Part shown: piece after piece, positions 27,422 to 37,396 of the stretch
Layout of the letters: each line of letters starts with the position of its first letter
How positions within the stretch are numbered: position 1 is the first letter of the stretch
DNA from: an uncultured Bacteroidota bacterium
GTDB taxonomy: Bacteria; Bacteroidota; Bacteroidia; Flavobacteriales; Flavobacteriaceae
Direction: 5' to 3'
Length of the DNA stretch: 64,000 nucleotides
Assembly (NCBI GenBank): GCA_902566635.1
Contig: CACFJP010000001.1
Coordinates: 62,001 to 126,000, forward strand
Program-made: the position numbers and the translations under genes
The notes under the pieces: generated by a model
What the model was told of the DNA's origin: nothing
What the model saw: the letters and a program-made list of their open reading frames with translations, nothing else
The model's database searches: none

Positions 27422-29086
27422 CTAGTTGTATCCTTCGTTCTGAACTAATTTAGAGTTTATTTGTAGTTCTGACGTTGGTATAGGCCATCTAATCTCATTA
27501 GATGTATACTGTGGCTGAGGATTACCACTGTTTGACCAAACGGGTTGAGATGAGTTAATTGCCTCAAAATAAACCCCATTCCGAATAAGATCATTTCTTC
27601 TCCAGCCTTCAAAACACAGTTCTTTTCTCCTTTCGCTTAAAATTTCATCTTTGTTATGTTGCTGGGTTCCAACAACCAAATCTGCTGCTACTCCAGTTTT
27701 GACTTCATTAGGCCATACACGTGCGCGAGCCCTTAGTAAGTTAATAGTCATATCTGCATCAGCCTGTGTGAGTTTGTTTTGACCATTTAAGGCCTCTGCA
27801 TACATCAATAAAACATCAGCATAACGAATATATATTTCATCCACTGGGGTATCACTTCCCCAATCACTTGGACGGATATTATGCCATTTCCATGGCTTCC
27901 ATGCTCCTCTTCCTAATCTCCTTGCTTGACCGTACGTAGTTTGACCTCTATCACCAAACATCCCGTCCTCTGGCCAATTGTTAATCCATTGTGATTGATT
28001 CACGTTGGTTTTTGCAATGTTATTTCTTGAGCGAATATCAAGGTCTTCATATGGTTGTGCAAAAGCATGATTGTTTCTGGGGAGTCCACCCTTTCCATTA
28101 GATGAAGTCCAATTGCCAGTATTTCCTGGTCCAGTAGCTGGGCCTGCTAACTCCCAATTAACATACCACATATTTCCATTAGCTGAACCATTTGATACCG
28201 ATCCCAACGGGCCATACAGCGTACCCACTGCACTTCCTTGACCCATTCCAGGACCATCAAAGCCAAAAGAAAAAATAATTTCTTGATTTTGCTCATAGTC
28301 GACTTTGAAAATATTAGGGTAATAGTCAACTAAATCATAAATTCCGCTGTCAATCACCCCTTTTAGTTCAGTTTCTGCTTTTGCAAAATAACTTTCATCA
28401 TTTATTGGGTGACCTGTCATCTGAAGGTACACACGACCTAGAACAGCTTGTGCTGCTCCCTTTGTAACACGTCCTCCGCCTTGGTTTGCATCTAAATTAT
28501 CTTTAGCGAAAAGTAAATCGTCTTCTATGAACTTATAAACATCTAAAGGTGTTGACTGCGGGACTTCCAGGTTTTCTAAAGAGGTTGTTTCATTTTTTAT
28601 CAAAGGAATATTCTCCCATGAACTAACTAAAGCAAAATTGATAATTGCTCTTAAGAAACGTGCTTGAGCTACAAGCTTATTTTTATCATCATCATCAATT
28701 TGATCTTCAGACATAGCACCTACTCTGTCAATGACGCTGTTGACTTTGTTTAGATTGACATACATATTCTCCCAAATATCCCGTATTATGATATCTGATG
28801 GAGAAAGCGTGTGAAGATAGATAGGTTTGAATCTACTCCAACCAGGAGAGACGATTTCGTCGACTGCCATTACTCCCCACAAATTTAACCAACCATTGTT
28901 CCCAGACTTGAGCGCAGATCGTGCGGCATCATAAGCCCCGACAGTGTAAATCTCAGCACCTGCCTTATCGGTTAGTAAGGCAGCAGGATCTATAATGCTT
29001 GTTGGATTTTCCTCAAGAAAGTCTTCTTGACACCCAAGAAACAACAATCCAAGTATAAAATATCTTACTGTTTTAATATTTTTCAT
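27422..29086 (-). CDS. SusD/RagB-like glycan-binding outer-membrane lipoprotein
   Basis: SusD-like lipoproteins cap the paired SusC transporter and capture oligosaccharides at the cell surface. The 554-aa protein starts with a lipoprotein signal ('FILGLLFLGC', Cys about residue 19). It has TPR-like helices in the first half ('DDKNKLVAQARFLRAIINFALV', 'AQAVLGRVYLQMTG') and the typical C-terminal 'EIYIRYADVLLMYAEALN' and 'ILSERRKELCFEGWRRNDLIRNG' blocks. It is 18 nt downstream of susC. Ligand specificity cannot be read from sequence; synteny suggests a sulfated galactan. Confidence 0.95.
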   Translation of the reverse strand: MKNIKTVRYFILGLLFLGCQEDFLEENPTSIIDPAALLTDKAGAEIYTVGAYDAARSALKSGNNGWLNLWGVMAVDEIVSPGWSRFKPIYLHTLSPSDIIIRDIWENMYVNLNKVNSVIDRVGAMSEDQIDDDDKNKLVAQARFLRAIINFALVSSWENIPLIKNETTSLENLEVPQSTPLDVYKFIEDDLLFAKDNLDANQGGGRVTKGAAQAVLGRVYLQMTGHPINDESYFAKAETELKGVIDSGIYDLVDYYPNIFKVDYEQNQEIIFSFGFDGPGMGQGSAVGTLYGPLGSVSNGSANGNMWYVNWELAGPATGPGNTGNWTSSNGKGGLPRNNHAFAQPYEDLDIRSRNNIAKTNVNQSQWINNWPEDGMFGDRGQTTYGQARRLGRGAWKPWKWHNIRPSDWGSDTPVDEIYIRYADVLLMYAEALNGQNKLTQADADMTINLLRARARVWPNEVKTGVAADLVVGTQQHNKDEILSERRKELCFEGWRRNDLIRNGVYFEAINSSQPVWSNSGNPQPQYTSNEIRWPIPTSELQINSKLVQNEGYN

Positions 29087-29104
29087 TTTATTAAAATTTA
29101 TAAA

Positions 29105-32100
29105 TTAAAATCGTGCTACAATTCCTGTTCTAAATGTTCTTGACCTTGGATAAGAGTCAACATCCAAACCAGGTGTTAGTTGATTGTTTCCAACACTTAC
29201 ATCTGGATCCCATCCACTGTATTTAGTCCAAATGTGTACATTATCCAAAGATGCATAAATACGCAGATTTTTAACCCCTATTTTTCTGATTAAATCCTTA
29301 GGTAAAGTAAAACCTAAGGTAATATTTCTAATTCTAAAATAGGAACCATCCTCAAGGTACAGGTCATAAGCTGCTGAATTTACGTCTCCACTATTTCCGG
29401 CACTAAATGCGGTGAAGGTACCATTAGGGTTTGTTGGAGACCATCTGTCATCAACTATAGAAAACTTGTTTCTCCATGGAACAGCAGTTTGCGCCCCCTT
29501 TTTCAAAGTCTTATTATAGACATCATTCCCATATGACCAAGATGTTTGAATAGATAAATCAAAATTCTTGAAATTTAAATTTTGTGTCATACCTCCAAAG
29601 TGCTTAGGTAAAGTATTTCCAATAATATGTCTGTCATCATCATTAATTACGCCATCTCCGTTGATGTCTTTAAATTTAGTCATCCCGGGACGGTAGGTAC
29701 CATTAGTAACAAGTGCATTTACTGGAACTCCATCCTTAAGTGTATACTGGTTTAAGCCCCACCACATTTCAGTGCCATCATCTCCAACTGCAGCTGCATC
29801 TGCATATAATTTAGATGCCGCTTCATCAATACTCATTCCATCGAATTCGACAAAATCCTGATAGTTGTAAACCCCGTCATAGGACAATCCGTAGATTGAA
29901 CCTAATGATTCTCCAACTCTCACTATGTAATCATTATTGGTTTGGTTATCCCCTATAGCTGTCACAAAAAATTCGTCAGCATCTCCTAGGTCCAATACTT
30001 TGTTTTCATTGAAACTGATATTGAAATTCATATTCCAATTAAAATCTCGATTCTCAATCATATTTGCGTTTACAGCAAATTCATATCCTTTGTTGTTAAC
30101 CAAACCTAGGTTTTTAAATGCTGTCTGGTAACCTGATGTTGATGGTAGTGGAACTTCCAATAGCAAGTTTGACGTTTCTTTATCATAATAATCGGCTTCC
30201 ATTGTGATGCGATTGTTGAACAACCCTAAGCTTAGACCATAATCAATTTCACTAGTGGTCTCCCACGTAAGTTCTTCATTGGCCAACTGAGTAATTGATG
30301 AACCTGTTGTAAGTGAACTACCACCAAAAACATAACTAGAGATCCCTGCTTGAGCAATCGATTTGTATGCAGGAATCTCAGTATTTCCTGACTGACCATA
30401 ACTGAACTTCAGCTTAACTTCTGAAACATTATCCTGTATAAAAGATCCAATGGGGTATTTCCAAAATGAACCATTATGATTAGCGAACCATTTTTCATTT
30501 GATAATCTCCAAGCAAAACCAATTGAGGGAAAATAATCCCAGCGTTTATTCTCAGCAAAACGTGATGAACCGTCATATCGTAAACTAGCTGTAAGTAAAT
30601 ATTTATTATATCCATCATATTGAATACGACCAATAAATGATTCAACAGATGAATTGAATGCATAGGACTGTGTTGGTTCTGTATTAAGAGCACCTTGAAG
30701 TGCATCTAGATTTAAGTCCGGGATATCGAAACCAGTTGAATTTGATCTTAAAGTTTCTGATGTATTTTGTTGTCTCTCATATACAAGCGTTGTATTGATA
30801 CGATGGTTACCAAAATCTTTTAAATAGCTTAAATTTTGTTCAGTAACTAAACTCCCACTATTATAAAATCTCGTTATTGCTCTACCACCAACAGCTTTTG
30901 ACCAGCCAAATTTGTTTGTGTACCAAGCCTTGTTTTTTACTGCCATAGAAAATCCTCTAATTGATGATCTAAAAGTTAAACCCTCAGCTAATTCGTATGA
31001 GAGATAGGCGTTTAGGCTTGTTTGTAGTGTATTTCCAAAGTTATTGTTTTCAGATAATATTAATTCGGGGTTGCTTACGTCTCCGTTTCGATTTGCAATT
31101 ATCCGTCCAGTTTCTGGGTCATATTCATTTTGAAACCATTGCCTTGGTGATTGAACAGGAGAAAAAAGAATAGCACTTGTTACTATCCCCGATCTGCCTT
31201 GGCTGTTATCCGAAGCAGCAGTTACAACACCCGACCTGTAAATATGTCCAATATTTCCATTAAATCCTGCCTCTAGTCTATCATTTAATTTAGAGCTTAT
31301 ATTGAAATTCCCTGTATACCTTTCAATTCCAGATGTTCGAATTATACCTTCACGGTCTTGATACGAAAAAGCTGCATTATAGCGCGTATTTTTATTACCA
31401 CCACTCGCGTTAATTCTGTAGTTTTTTGTAATCGCTTCACGAGTAATATTTTCTTGCCAATCATCAATTAATATTGGAGGATCAAATTCCATTGTTGCTA
31501 AATCTATGGGGATGTAAGTACCTGTACCATCATCAACTCTCATAGATTCAGCTAAATACTTGCTTTGGTTTGTATCATCTGTAACCTCTGAGAACTGGGG
31601 AAACCAAGTTTGATAATCATTTCGGTAATCAATAAACTCTTGTGCCGATAAAATATCAAGTTTCCTAGAAAGTGTTGAAACCCCATAAAATGACTGAAAA
31701 GTTATTTGATTTCTTCCCGGCAACCCTTTTTTAGTTGTTATTAAAATTACTCCGTTAGCTCCCCTAGAGCCGTAAATGGCAGTAGCCGATGCATCTTTTA
31801 ATATGTCAATTGATTCAATACTACTAGGATCTATTGTCGCAAGTGGACTTGTTGAACTATTTCCTTGGCCAACTGAAGTAGAAACACCGGCACCCGTAAT
31901 TGGAAAACCATCAATTACATATAATGGGTCATTGCTGGCATTTATTGAAGTACCCCCACGAATTCTAATTTTGAATGATGCATCAGGTCCTCCTTCAGAT
32001 TGTACCACTTGCACACCAGCAGCTTTTGAAGCTATGGCACCTTCAAAACTGGTTGTTTTAATTTTTTCAATCTCATCTGACTTAATAGTTGATACAGCTC

Positions 32101-32476
32101 CAGTCAAATCTTTACGTTTGACAGAACCATACCCTACAACCACAACTTCTTCTAGCTCGGAAACATCTGCAATAAGGTTTACATCTAGGTTGTTACGCCC
32201 CTCAAGGTCAACCTCTAAGGTTTTAAAGCCAACATAACTGAAGATGAGCACATCATCTTTGTTTGCGGAAATTTCGAAATTCCCATCAAAGTCAGTAACT
32301 GAGCCAACTGGTTCTCCCTTTACTGCCACACTGACGCCAGGCAGTAAACTACCGTCCCCTGTAACAGTTCCTTTTACTTTCAACTGTTGCCCATAAACAG
32401 ATGTAAACGAAAAAAACAACGCTAGTGTAGCTGTGAAAGCCTTTATTGAAAATTTGCTAATTATTAGTTTCATCAT
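29105..32476 (-). CDS. SusC/RagA-like TonB-dependent outer-membrane transporter
   Basis: This 1123-aa protein imports oligosaccharides across the outer membrane with energy from TonB. It starts with a signal peptide ending 'TSVYGQ'. A carboxypeptidase-regulatory-like domain follows ('GTVTGDGSLLPGVSVAVKG', residues about 37-110), then the SusC-type 'LEEVVVVGYGSVKRKDLTGAV' segment, a plug with 'GTSINASNDPLYVIDGFP' and 'DASATAIYGSRGANGVI', and a 22-strand barrel ending in 'VARF'. It is the first gene of the susCD pair, and a TAGTTTTG -7 candidate lies 42 nt upstream. Two Met codons are adjacent at the start. Confidence 0.96.
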   Translation of the reverse strand: MMKLIISKFSIKAFTATLALFFSFTSVYGQQLKVKGTVTGDGSLLPGVSVAVKGEPVGSVTDFDGNFEISANKDDVLIFSYVGFKTLEVDLEGRNNLDVNLIADVSELEEVVVVGYGSVKRKDLTGAVSTIKSDEIEKIKTTSFEGAIASKAAGVQVVQSEGGPDASFKIRIRGGTSINASNDPLYVIDGFPITGAGVSTSVGQGNSSTSPLATIDPSSIESIDILKDASATAIYGSRGANGVILITTKKGLPGRNQITFQSFYGVSTLSRKLDILSAQEFIDYRNDYQTWFPQFSEVTDDTNQSKYLAESMRVDDGTGTYIPIDLATMEFDPPILIDDWQENITREAITKNYRINASGGNKNTRYNAAFSYQDREGIIRTSGIERYTGNFNISSKLNDRLEAGFNGNIGHIYRSGVVTAASDNSQGRSGIVTSAILFSPVQSPRQWFQNEYDPETGRIIANRNGDVSNPELILSENNNFGNTLQTSLNAYLSYELAEGLTFRSSIRGFSMAVKNKAWYTNKFGWSKAVGGRAITRFYNSGSLVTEQNLSYLKDFGNHRINTTLVYERQQNTSETLRSNSTGFDIPDLNLDALQGALNTEPTQSYAFNSSVESFIGRIQYDGYNKYLLTASLRYDGSSRFAENKRWDYFPSIGFAWRLSNEKWFANHNGSFWKYPIGSFIQDNVSEVKLKFSYGQSGNTEIPAYKSIAQAGISSYVFGGSSLTTGSSITQLANEELTWETTSEIDYGLSLGLFNNRITMEADYYDKETSNLLLEVPLPSTSGYQTAFKNLGLVNNKGYEFAVNANMIENRDFNWNMNFNISFNENKVLDLGDADEFFVTAIGDNQTNNDYIVRVGESLGSIYGLSYDGVYNYQDFVEFDGMSIDEAASKLYADAAAVGDDGTEMWWGLNQYTLKDGVPVNALVTNGTYRPGMTKFKDINGDGVINDDDRHIIGNTLPKHFGGMTQNLNFKNFDLSIQTSWSYGNDVYNKTLKKGAQTAVPWRNKFSIVDDRWSPTNPNGTFTAFSAGNSGDVNSAAYDLYLEDGSYFRIRNITLGFTLPKDLIRKIGVKNLRIYASLDNVHIWTKYSGWDPDVSVGNNQLTPGLDVDSYPRSRTFRTGIVARF

Positions 32477-32517
32477 AATTTTTGGTTTTCAAAGTTTTAG
32501 TTGAATAAATATAAATT

Positions 32518-32525
32518 CAAAACTA
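32518..32525 (-). promoter_or_regulatory. -7 element candidate for susCD
   Basis: On the minus strand TAGTTTTG fits TAnnTTTG and lies 42 nt before the susC start. A TTG occurs 24 nt further upstream, slightly beyond the usual spacing. The 207-bp region is shared with the divergent GH2 gene, whose own promoter is not evident. Confidence 0.4.
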
Positions 32526-32683
32526 TCAGTAAATGTTAATTTATATTCCCAATCTATTAACAAAACATACTCAAAAATTATCAATTTGTTAATGTAGGCC
32601 TGATAATCTGTGCCATTTAAAGGGTAATTTTTTATATTTTAAAGTCAAATTTTTTTTAGTTTTTTGATAAAAATTAATCATCC

Positions 32684-35617
32684 ATGGTTCAGAGTTTTAT
32701 TAAGATTACTTACTGTTTTATTTTTATTCAATCAACCTTACTTTATGCCCAAGCAGATGACATTATAGATAATATCTCACTTAACGGAAAATGGGCTATT
32801 ATTTTTGACCAAGATAATCGGGGAGTTGTTGAAAATTGGCATTTAAAGCATTTATTCGAAAATCAGAAAGAGGTCGCAGATATTCAAGTGCCAAGTCATT
32901 GGGAAACCATGAAAAAAGACTATGAAGGCGTGGTATTTTACAAGAAATCATTCCGGGTACCCGAATCATGGAATGAGGGAGTTTTTAGTCTTCATTTTGA
33001 AGCTGTAAATTACAAAACCGAAGTTTGGTTAAATGACCAAGCCGTTGGTACTCATGAAGGCGGCTTTACTCCTTTTTCATTTCAAGTCGATGAAGTTCTG
33101 AAACCCGGCGAGATGAACCATATTATTATGAGGGTTGTCGGTCCGATACTAATGACTGACCAGCGCATCGACGAAATGGGTCGTATGGAAGTGCCCCAAT
33201 GGAGAGGTGCGATTACAGGGGGGATTTGGCAAGACGTTTGGATTCAGCGTAGAGGAAATGTTACCATTCATGATGTTTTTTTAAAACCCGATATTGACAA
33301 GTCTCAAACGGGTATTGATCTAGAATTGTACAATCACCAATCTGCACAACAAAAAACAACACTTTCAATTGAGGTCAATGACGCAGCCGGCAACACGGTG
33401 GGCGTTTTTGAAAAAAACATGGAATTGGATCCAGGAAAAAATAGCCTAAAAACATCCGTCGATATTCCAAATCAAAAGCTTTGGTCACCTAAAAGTCCAC
33501 ACCTTTACTCGATTGACATCTTAATTACAAATGGCAAAGAGAGAACGGACAACTGGACACACCGTTTTGGCATGCGAAAGTTTACAATCAAAAACAATCA
33601 GTTCTATCTAAACAACGAACCGCTGTATTTAAAAGCAACCTTTTTTGAAGGGCTTTACCCTGTAGGGCTTGCTTATCCCGACTCTAAGGAAATGGCGATT
33701 AGAGAAATTCAACTTGCCAAAGATGCGGGATTCAACATGATTCGTCCATGGAGAAAACCACCACCTAAAATGTGGCTTGATCTGTGTGACGAAATGGGTG
33801 TGTTGACCGTGGGTAGCTTGGCAATAGAATGTATGAATAGACCTATCCAATCGGCTTATTTGCCTATGCGGGTAGAGAATGAACTTACACAGAGTATTCT
33901 TAGAGATCGAAACCGAACAAGTGTGGTCATTTGGGAACTTTTTAATGAGCTTTTACAACCAGTGATGATTCAAATGCTTCAACCCATGTCGCTCAAAGCC
34001 CGTGAGCTTGACCCAACCAGGCTTATTATAGATGAATCAGGCGGATGGGCCAAGGGTGCAAGGATGTATTTGCCTTACGAAAAAACAGGAAATCAGTTTA
34101 ATGATATTCATGATTATTCAGGTTCCCAAATTACACAAGATATATATGATGGATATGCCAATATTGGTGCCTCAAAAGACGAATTGAAAGAGAAAGGACT
34201 TTCTGGACTAAAAATACCAGGGAAAAATGTTGTTTCTGGGCGACTCTCATTCGTTTCTGAATTGGGTTATGGCAGTTTGCCTAACCTCCCTCAAAATAAT
34301 GAGGAATTTAGAGAAAAAGGAAATCCCCTTACACCCACCATGCGCTATCACCAAAGACTAGAGAAAGAACTTGAGCAAATGATGCAAAAAACAGGTTTTG
34401 ATCTTTTGTTTGACAATTTTGAAGAGTTCTGTTTGGCTCAGCAAACGGCACATGGAATGGCAAACAAAAGATTGCTTGAAGCCACACGCTCCAACCCGAA
34501 TGTAATCGGGTATTGTGTTCATGCGCTCACAGCAGGAGATTGGATAATGGGTGCAGGTCTGCTTGATTTGTGGCGAAATCCAAAAACAGATGTTTATGAA
34601 ATGACCAAAGAGGCGAACCAAGAGCAAATTGTTACCTTACGTGTGATGCCTAGAAACAGTTATTCAGGTGTTAACCCAAAGGTAGAAGTGATTGGCGTCA
34701 ACGAAAATATGGAGATGAAAGCCCAAATTCATTTTCAAGTATTTGATGCGTCGGAAAACCTTCTTATCGAAAAAGAAGTACATAAACCTTTAGCCCAAGG
34801 GATAACATCCTATATGATTGAAGAAATTAACATGTCTGGCTTAACGGGAAGTTTTCAAGCGCGTGTAAAATTAAAAGACAAAAAAGGAAATCTTATTGCC
34901 AAAAATAGTTTTGATTTTGACATTTTTGACCCTGTAGTTTTTGATAGCGATGTGCCTCTGCGCGTCATAGATCCACAAGGAGACCTAAAAATATTTTTAA
35001 CCAAAAAAAATATATCTTTTGTAGATTTTGACACCAATGAACATGCTGGGGGATTGATTATCAGTGGTTCGGTACCACGAACGGAAAAAAAAGGTTTTAA
35101 CGAGTTGATCAAAAATGCCAAAACTGAAGTTGGTAAAGGAGGAAAGCTTATCATTTTAGATGTAACTGGAAAAACACCGCCTTACTTTGGAAGAAAATTT
35201 GAATCAAACAGCGTTGAAGGCTTGCCGTTTTCTGCAAATTTGTTAAACAAAGGTACCACTCTAGGACTTTGGGCTGGAAAACCTCATATGGTCATGGAAC
35301 ATCCCGTGTTCCAAGGACTACCAACGGGAGTGATTATGCAAGAAGTTTACCAGAATGTACATCCAAAAACCACGATGATGATGCAACAAGGTAAAATGAT
35401 ATCAGGGGTAGTTAGCTATGACCATTTTCAAAATTTAGATTTGATGCTTCGTCATTATCCTGGTCCTGGGGACATTTGGTTTGGCGCCAATCTTTTAGAA
35501 ACGGCGTTTGGAGATGGAACTATGCTGTTATCGACTTTTGATATTGTTGGAAACCTAGGAAAAGATCCGGTTGCTGAACTTATTTTAAATAATATGATAA
35601 ATTACGTAAATCAATAA
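32684..35617 (+). CDS. GH2 family glycoside hydrolase with a glutaminase-like C-terminal domain
   Basis: This 977-aa secreted protein starts with a signal peptide ending 'LLYAQ'. A jelly-roll sugar-binding domain ('WHLKHLFEN...VPSHWE', residues about 30-190) and an immunoglobulin-like domain precede a TIM barrel. The acid/base is Glu422 in 'VVIWELFNE' and the likely nucleophile is Glu526 in 'FVSELGYGS'. The last 220 residues ('GGLIISGSV...GKDPVAELILNNMINY') look like the class-I glutaminase-like domain seen in some beta-galactosidases. Activity on beta-linked galactose units is plausible in this locus, but GH2 also covers beta-glucuronidases and mannosidases. It is divergent from susCD. Confidence 0.85.
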   Translation: MVQSFIKITYCFIFIQSTLLYAQADDIIDNISLNGKWAIIFDQDNRGVVENWHLKHLFENQKEVADIQVPSHWETMKKDYEGVVFYKKSFRVPESWNEGVFSLHFEAVNYKTEVWLNDQAVGTHEGGFTPFSFQVDEVLKPGEMNHIIMRVVGPILMTDQRIDEMGRMEVPQWRGAITGGIWQDVWIQRRGNVTIHDVFLKPDIDKSQTGIDLELYNHQSAQQKTTLSIEVNDAAGNTVGVFEKNMELDPGKNSLKTSVDIPNQKLWSPKSPHLYSIDILITNGKERTDNWTHRFGMRKFTIKNNQFYLNNEPLYLKATFFEGLYPVGLAYPDSKEMAIREIQLAKDAGFNMIRPWRKPPPKMWLDLCDEMGVLTVGSLAIECMNRPIQSAYLPMRVENELTQSILRDRNRTSVVIWELFNELLQPVMIQMLQPMSLKARELDPTRLIIDESGGWAKGARMYLPYEKTGNQFNDIHDYSGSQITQDIYDGYANIGASKDELKEKGLSGLKIPGKNVVSGRLSFVSELGYGSLPNLPQNNEEFREKGNPLTPTMRYHQRLEKELEQMMQKTGFDLLFDNFEEFCLAQQTAHGMANKRLLEATRSNPNVIGYCVHALTAGDWIMGAGLLDLWRNPKTDVYEMTKEANQEQIVTLRVMPRNSYSGVNPKVEVIGVNENMEMKAQIHFQVFDASENLLIEKEVHKPLAQGITSYMIEEINMSGLTGSFQARVKLKDKKGNLIAKNSFDFDIFDPVVFDSDVPLRVIDPQGDLKIFLTKKNISFVDFDTNEHAGGLIISGSVPRTEKKGFNELIKNAKTEVGKGGKLIILDVTGKTPPYFGRKFESNSVEGLPFSANLLNKGTTLGLWAGKPHMVMEHPVFQGLPTGVIMQEVYQNVHPKTTMMMQQGKMISGVVSYDHFQNLDLMLRHYPGPGDIWFGANLLETAFGDGTMLLSTFDIVGNLGKDPVAELILNNMINYVNQ

Positions 35618-35621
35618 ATAG

Positions 35622-35693
35622 ATAAAAAAAGTAGTCTACTTTGGTGAAATCATGTTGCGCTTAGCACCTCCGGGTTTTTTGCGCTTTTTCTGA
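35622..35693 (+). pseudogene. Decayed N-terminus of a 2-keto-3-deoxygluconate kinase (PfkB family)
   Basis: Reading from 35622 gives I-K-K followed by 'VVYFGEIMLRLAPPGFLRFF' and then TGA. 'KVV-FGE-MLRL-PPG-RF' is the characteristic start of flavobacterial KDG kinases, but the initiator is ATA instead of ATG and a stop follows after about 23 codons. No later part of the kinase is recognisable. The stretch lies directly behind the GH2 gene. KDG kinase would phosphorylate the 2-keto-3-deoxy-galactonate expected from anhydrogalactose breakdown, so a relic here fits the pathway. Confidence 0.6.
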
Positions 35694-35834
35694 TTCACTA
35701 GAGAACCTCCGGTAAAGCATATTTAGTTGGAATATGTTCTAAACTGAGCAGCAATGAAATTACTCATAACCAATATCTCATGAAATCCGAAAACAAACTG
35801 CGTCAGGTCCCAGGTGTCATTAAAGAAGTGAACA

Positions 35835-37361
35835 CTATTTAAGCTCTATTTTTTTAACTTTTGAATAACTCTCCCCCCTAATTTCCTTAAATCTAAGAAT
35901 CATTTCGTTGAGTTTTTCCGGATTTGACTCCGCCAAATTAATTTGCTGGCTTATATCTTGCGAAAGATCGTAAAGTTGGTACTGGTTACTATTACCAATT
36001 TCAATATTAACAGCTTTTAACTTAGCAGGTCCATTGTAAGGGGGAATCATAACCCAATCACCGCTTCTGAGAGCAGTGCGCGTTGTTGCCTCCAAAATCA
36101 ACTCCTCACGCCCCATATCACTATTGCCCATAAAGGTATCTAGCAAATCTACACTATCATCGGCTCTCAGATCACTCTCAGTCAATTTGGCTAGAGAAGA
36201 AAACAAATCCAATTGGCTCACCAAGGCATCTGATTTTTTGGGCTGAATCTTTCCTTTCCAATAGGTGATGAATGGAACCCTTGTGCCCGCTTCAAAGAGG
36301 CTGTATTTACCCCCTCGCAACACACCTGCTGCCGTATGACTTCCGTTTTTTTCAACCGCATCATCATAGTAACCATCATTTAGCACTGGTCCGTTATCAC
36401 TTGAAAACACGATAAGCGTATTTTCCATAAGACCCTCTTCTTGTAGCGTTTTCATCAGTTCACCAACACACCAATCAGCTTCAGCAATCACATCTCCCCT
36501 TGGTCCTAAAGAAGTAGCTCCAACAAAGCGAGGATGGGGCGTGCGTGGTACGTGAGGTTGTTGCATGCCATAGTACAAAAAGAATGGTTTATCTTTTTTT
36601 GATTTGATATAATTTTTAACCTTATTCAAAAAATGATCTGCCATATCTATATCACTCCACTTGGCGGATTCCCCACCTTTCATAAAACCTATTCTGGGAA
36701 CGCCGTTTACAATAGTTCCGTTATGTCCGTGGTGCCACATCATTGATAACAACTCAGGATTGTTTTTTCCTGTTGCCTGACCTTCATAATTCCTCTTATA
36801 ACTGATTTCAATGGGGTCTGATGGATCTAAAGCATCCACGTAACCATTCTCAATGTAAACAGTTGGTACTCTATCCTGTGTTGCTGCCATAATGTATGCG
36901 TGATCAAATCCTATCTCATTTGGTCCTGGACTAATATGGGTATTCCAATCTACTTGCCCTGTACCAAGGCCAAGATGCCATTTTCCAATGACTGCTGTTT
37001 GATATCCTTGTTTTTTAAGCATTTTGGGCAATGTTATTTGGGCTGTATCAATAATTAAAGGTGCTGTTCCAGGAAGGATGCGAGCGCGTTTTTCTTTCCA
37101 AGGATAAGTACCTGTTAGAAGTGCATACCTACTGGGTGTGCACGTAGCCGATGAGGCATAACCTTGTGTAAATTGAACGCCATTATTTGCTAAAAAATCC
37201 ATATTAGGTGTGCTAATTTCTGTAGCTCCATAAGCACTTACATCTCCATAGCCCAAATCATCAGTATATATAATAATGATATTAGGATTTTGGTGACCCT
37301 CAGAACAGCTCGATAGTGATAGTGTTACTATCAAAGTAAACGCAACAATAAATGATTTCAT
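35835..37361 (-). CDS. S1 family sulfatase, lipoprotein (sulfatase 1)
   Basis: This 508-aa arylsulfatase-superfamily enzyme would remove sulfate esters from carbohydrates. The maturation motif is 'CTPSR' with Cys74, to be converted to formylglycine. Metal-binding 'TDDLGYGD' (Asp34, Asp35) and the second signature 'GKWHLG' are present, as is 'VFSSDNGP'. The N-terminus 'LIVTLSLSSCSEG' contains a lipobox-like 'LSSC', so it is probably membrane-anchored. It is the only sulfatase on the minus strand here and stands alone between the kinase relic and the esterase operon. Confidence 0.92.
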   Translation of the reverse strand: MKSFIVAFTLIVTLSLSSCSEGHQNPNIIIIYTDDLGYGDVSAYGATEISTPNMDFLANNGVQFTQGYASSATCTPSRYALLTGTYPWKEKRARILPGTAPLIIDTAQITLPKMLKKQGYQTAVIGKWHLGLGTGQVDWNTHISPGPNEIGFDHAYIMAATQDRVPTVYIENGYVDALDPSDPIEISYKRNYEGQATGKNNPELLSMMWHHGHNGTIVNGVPRIGFMKGGESAKWSDIDMADHFLNKVKNYIKSKKDKPFFLYYGMQQPHVPRTPHPRFVGATSLGPRGDVIAEADWCVGELMKTLQEEGLMENTLIVFSSDNGPVLNDGYYDDAVEKNGSHTAAGVLRGGKYSLFEAGTRVPFITYWKGKIQPKKSDALVSQLDLFSSLAKLTESDLRADDSVDLLDTFMGNSDMGREELILEATTRTALRSGDWVMIPPYNGPAKLKAVNIEIGNSNQYQLYDLSQDISQQINLAESNPEKLNEMILRFKEIRGESYSKVKKIELK

Positions 37362-37396
37362 TCGTGTGTAATTGGAAATTCAAATGTATAAAATGA

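Noticed and set aside
31776-32237. 153-aa plus-strand ORF inside susC
   Set aside because: Antisense shadow of the plug domain, with Ser/Pro/Thr-rich low-complexity sequence and no independent support.
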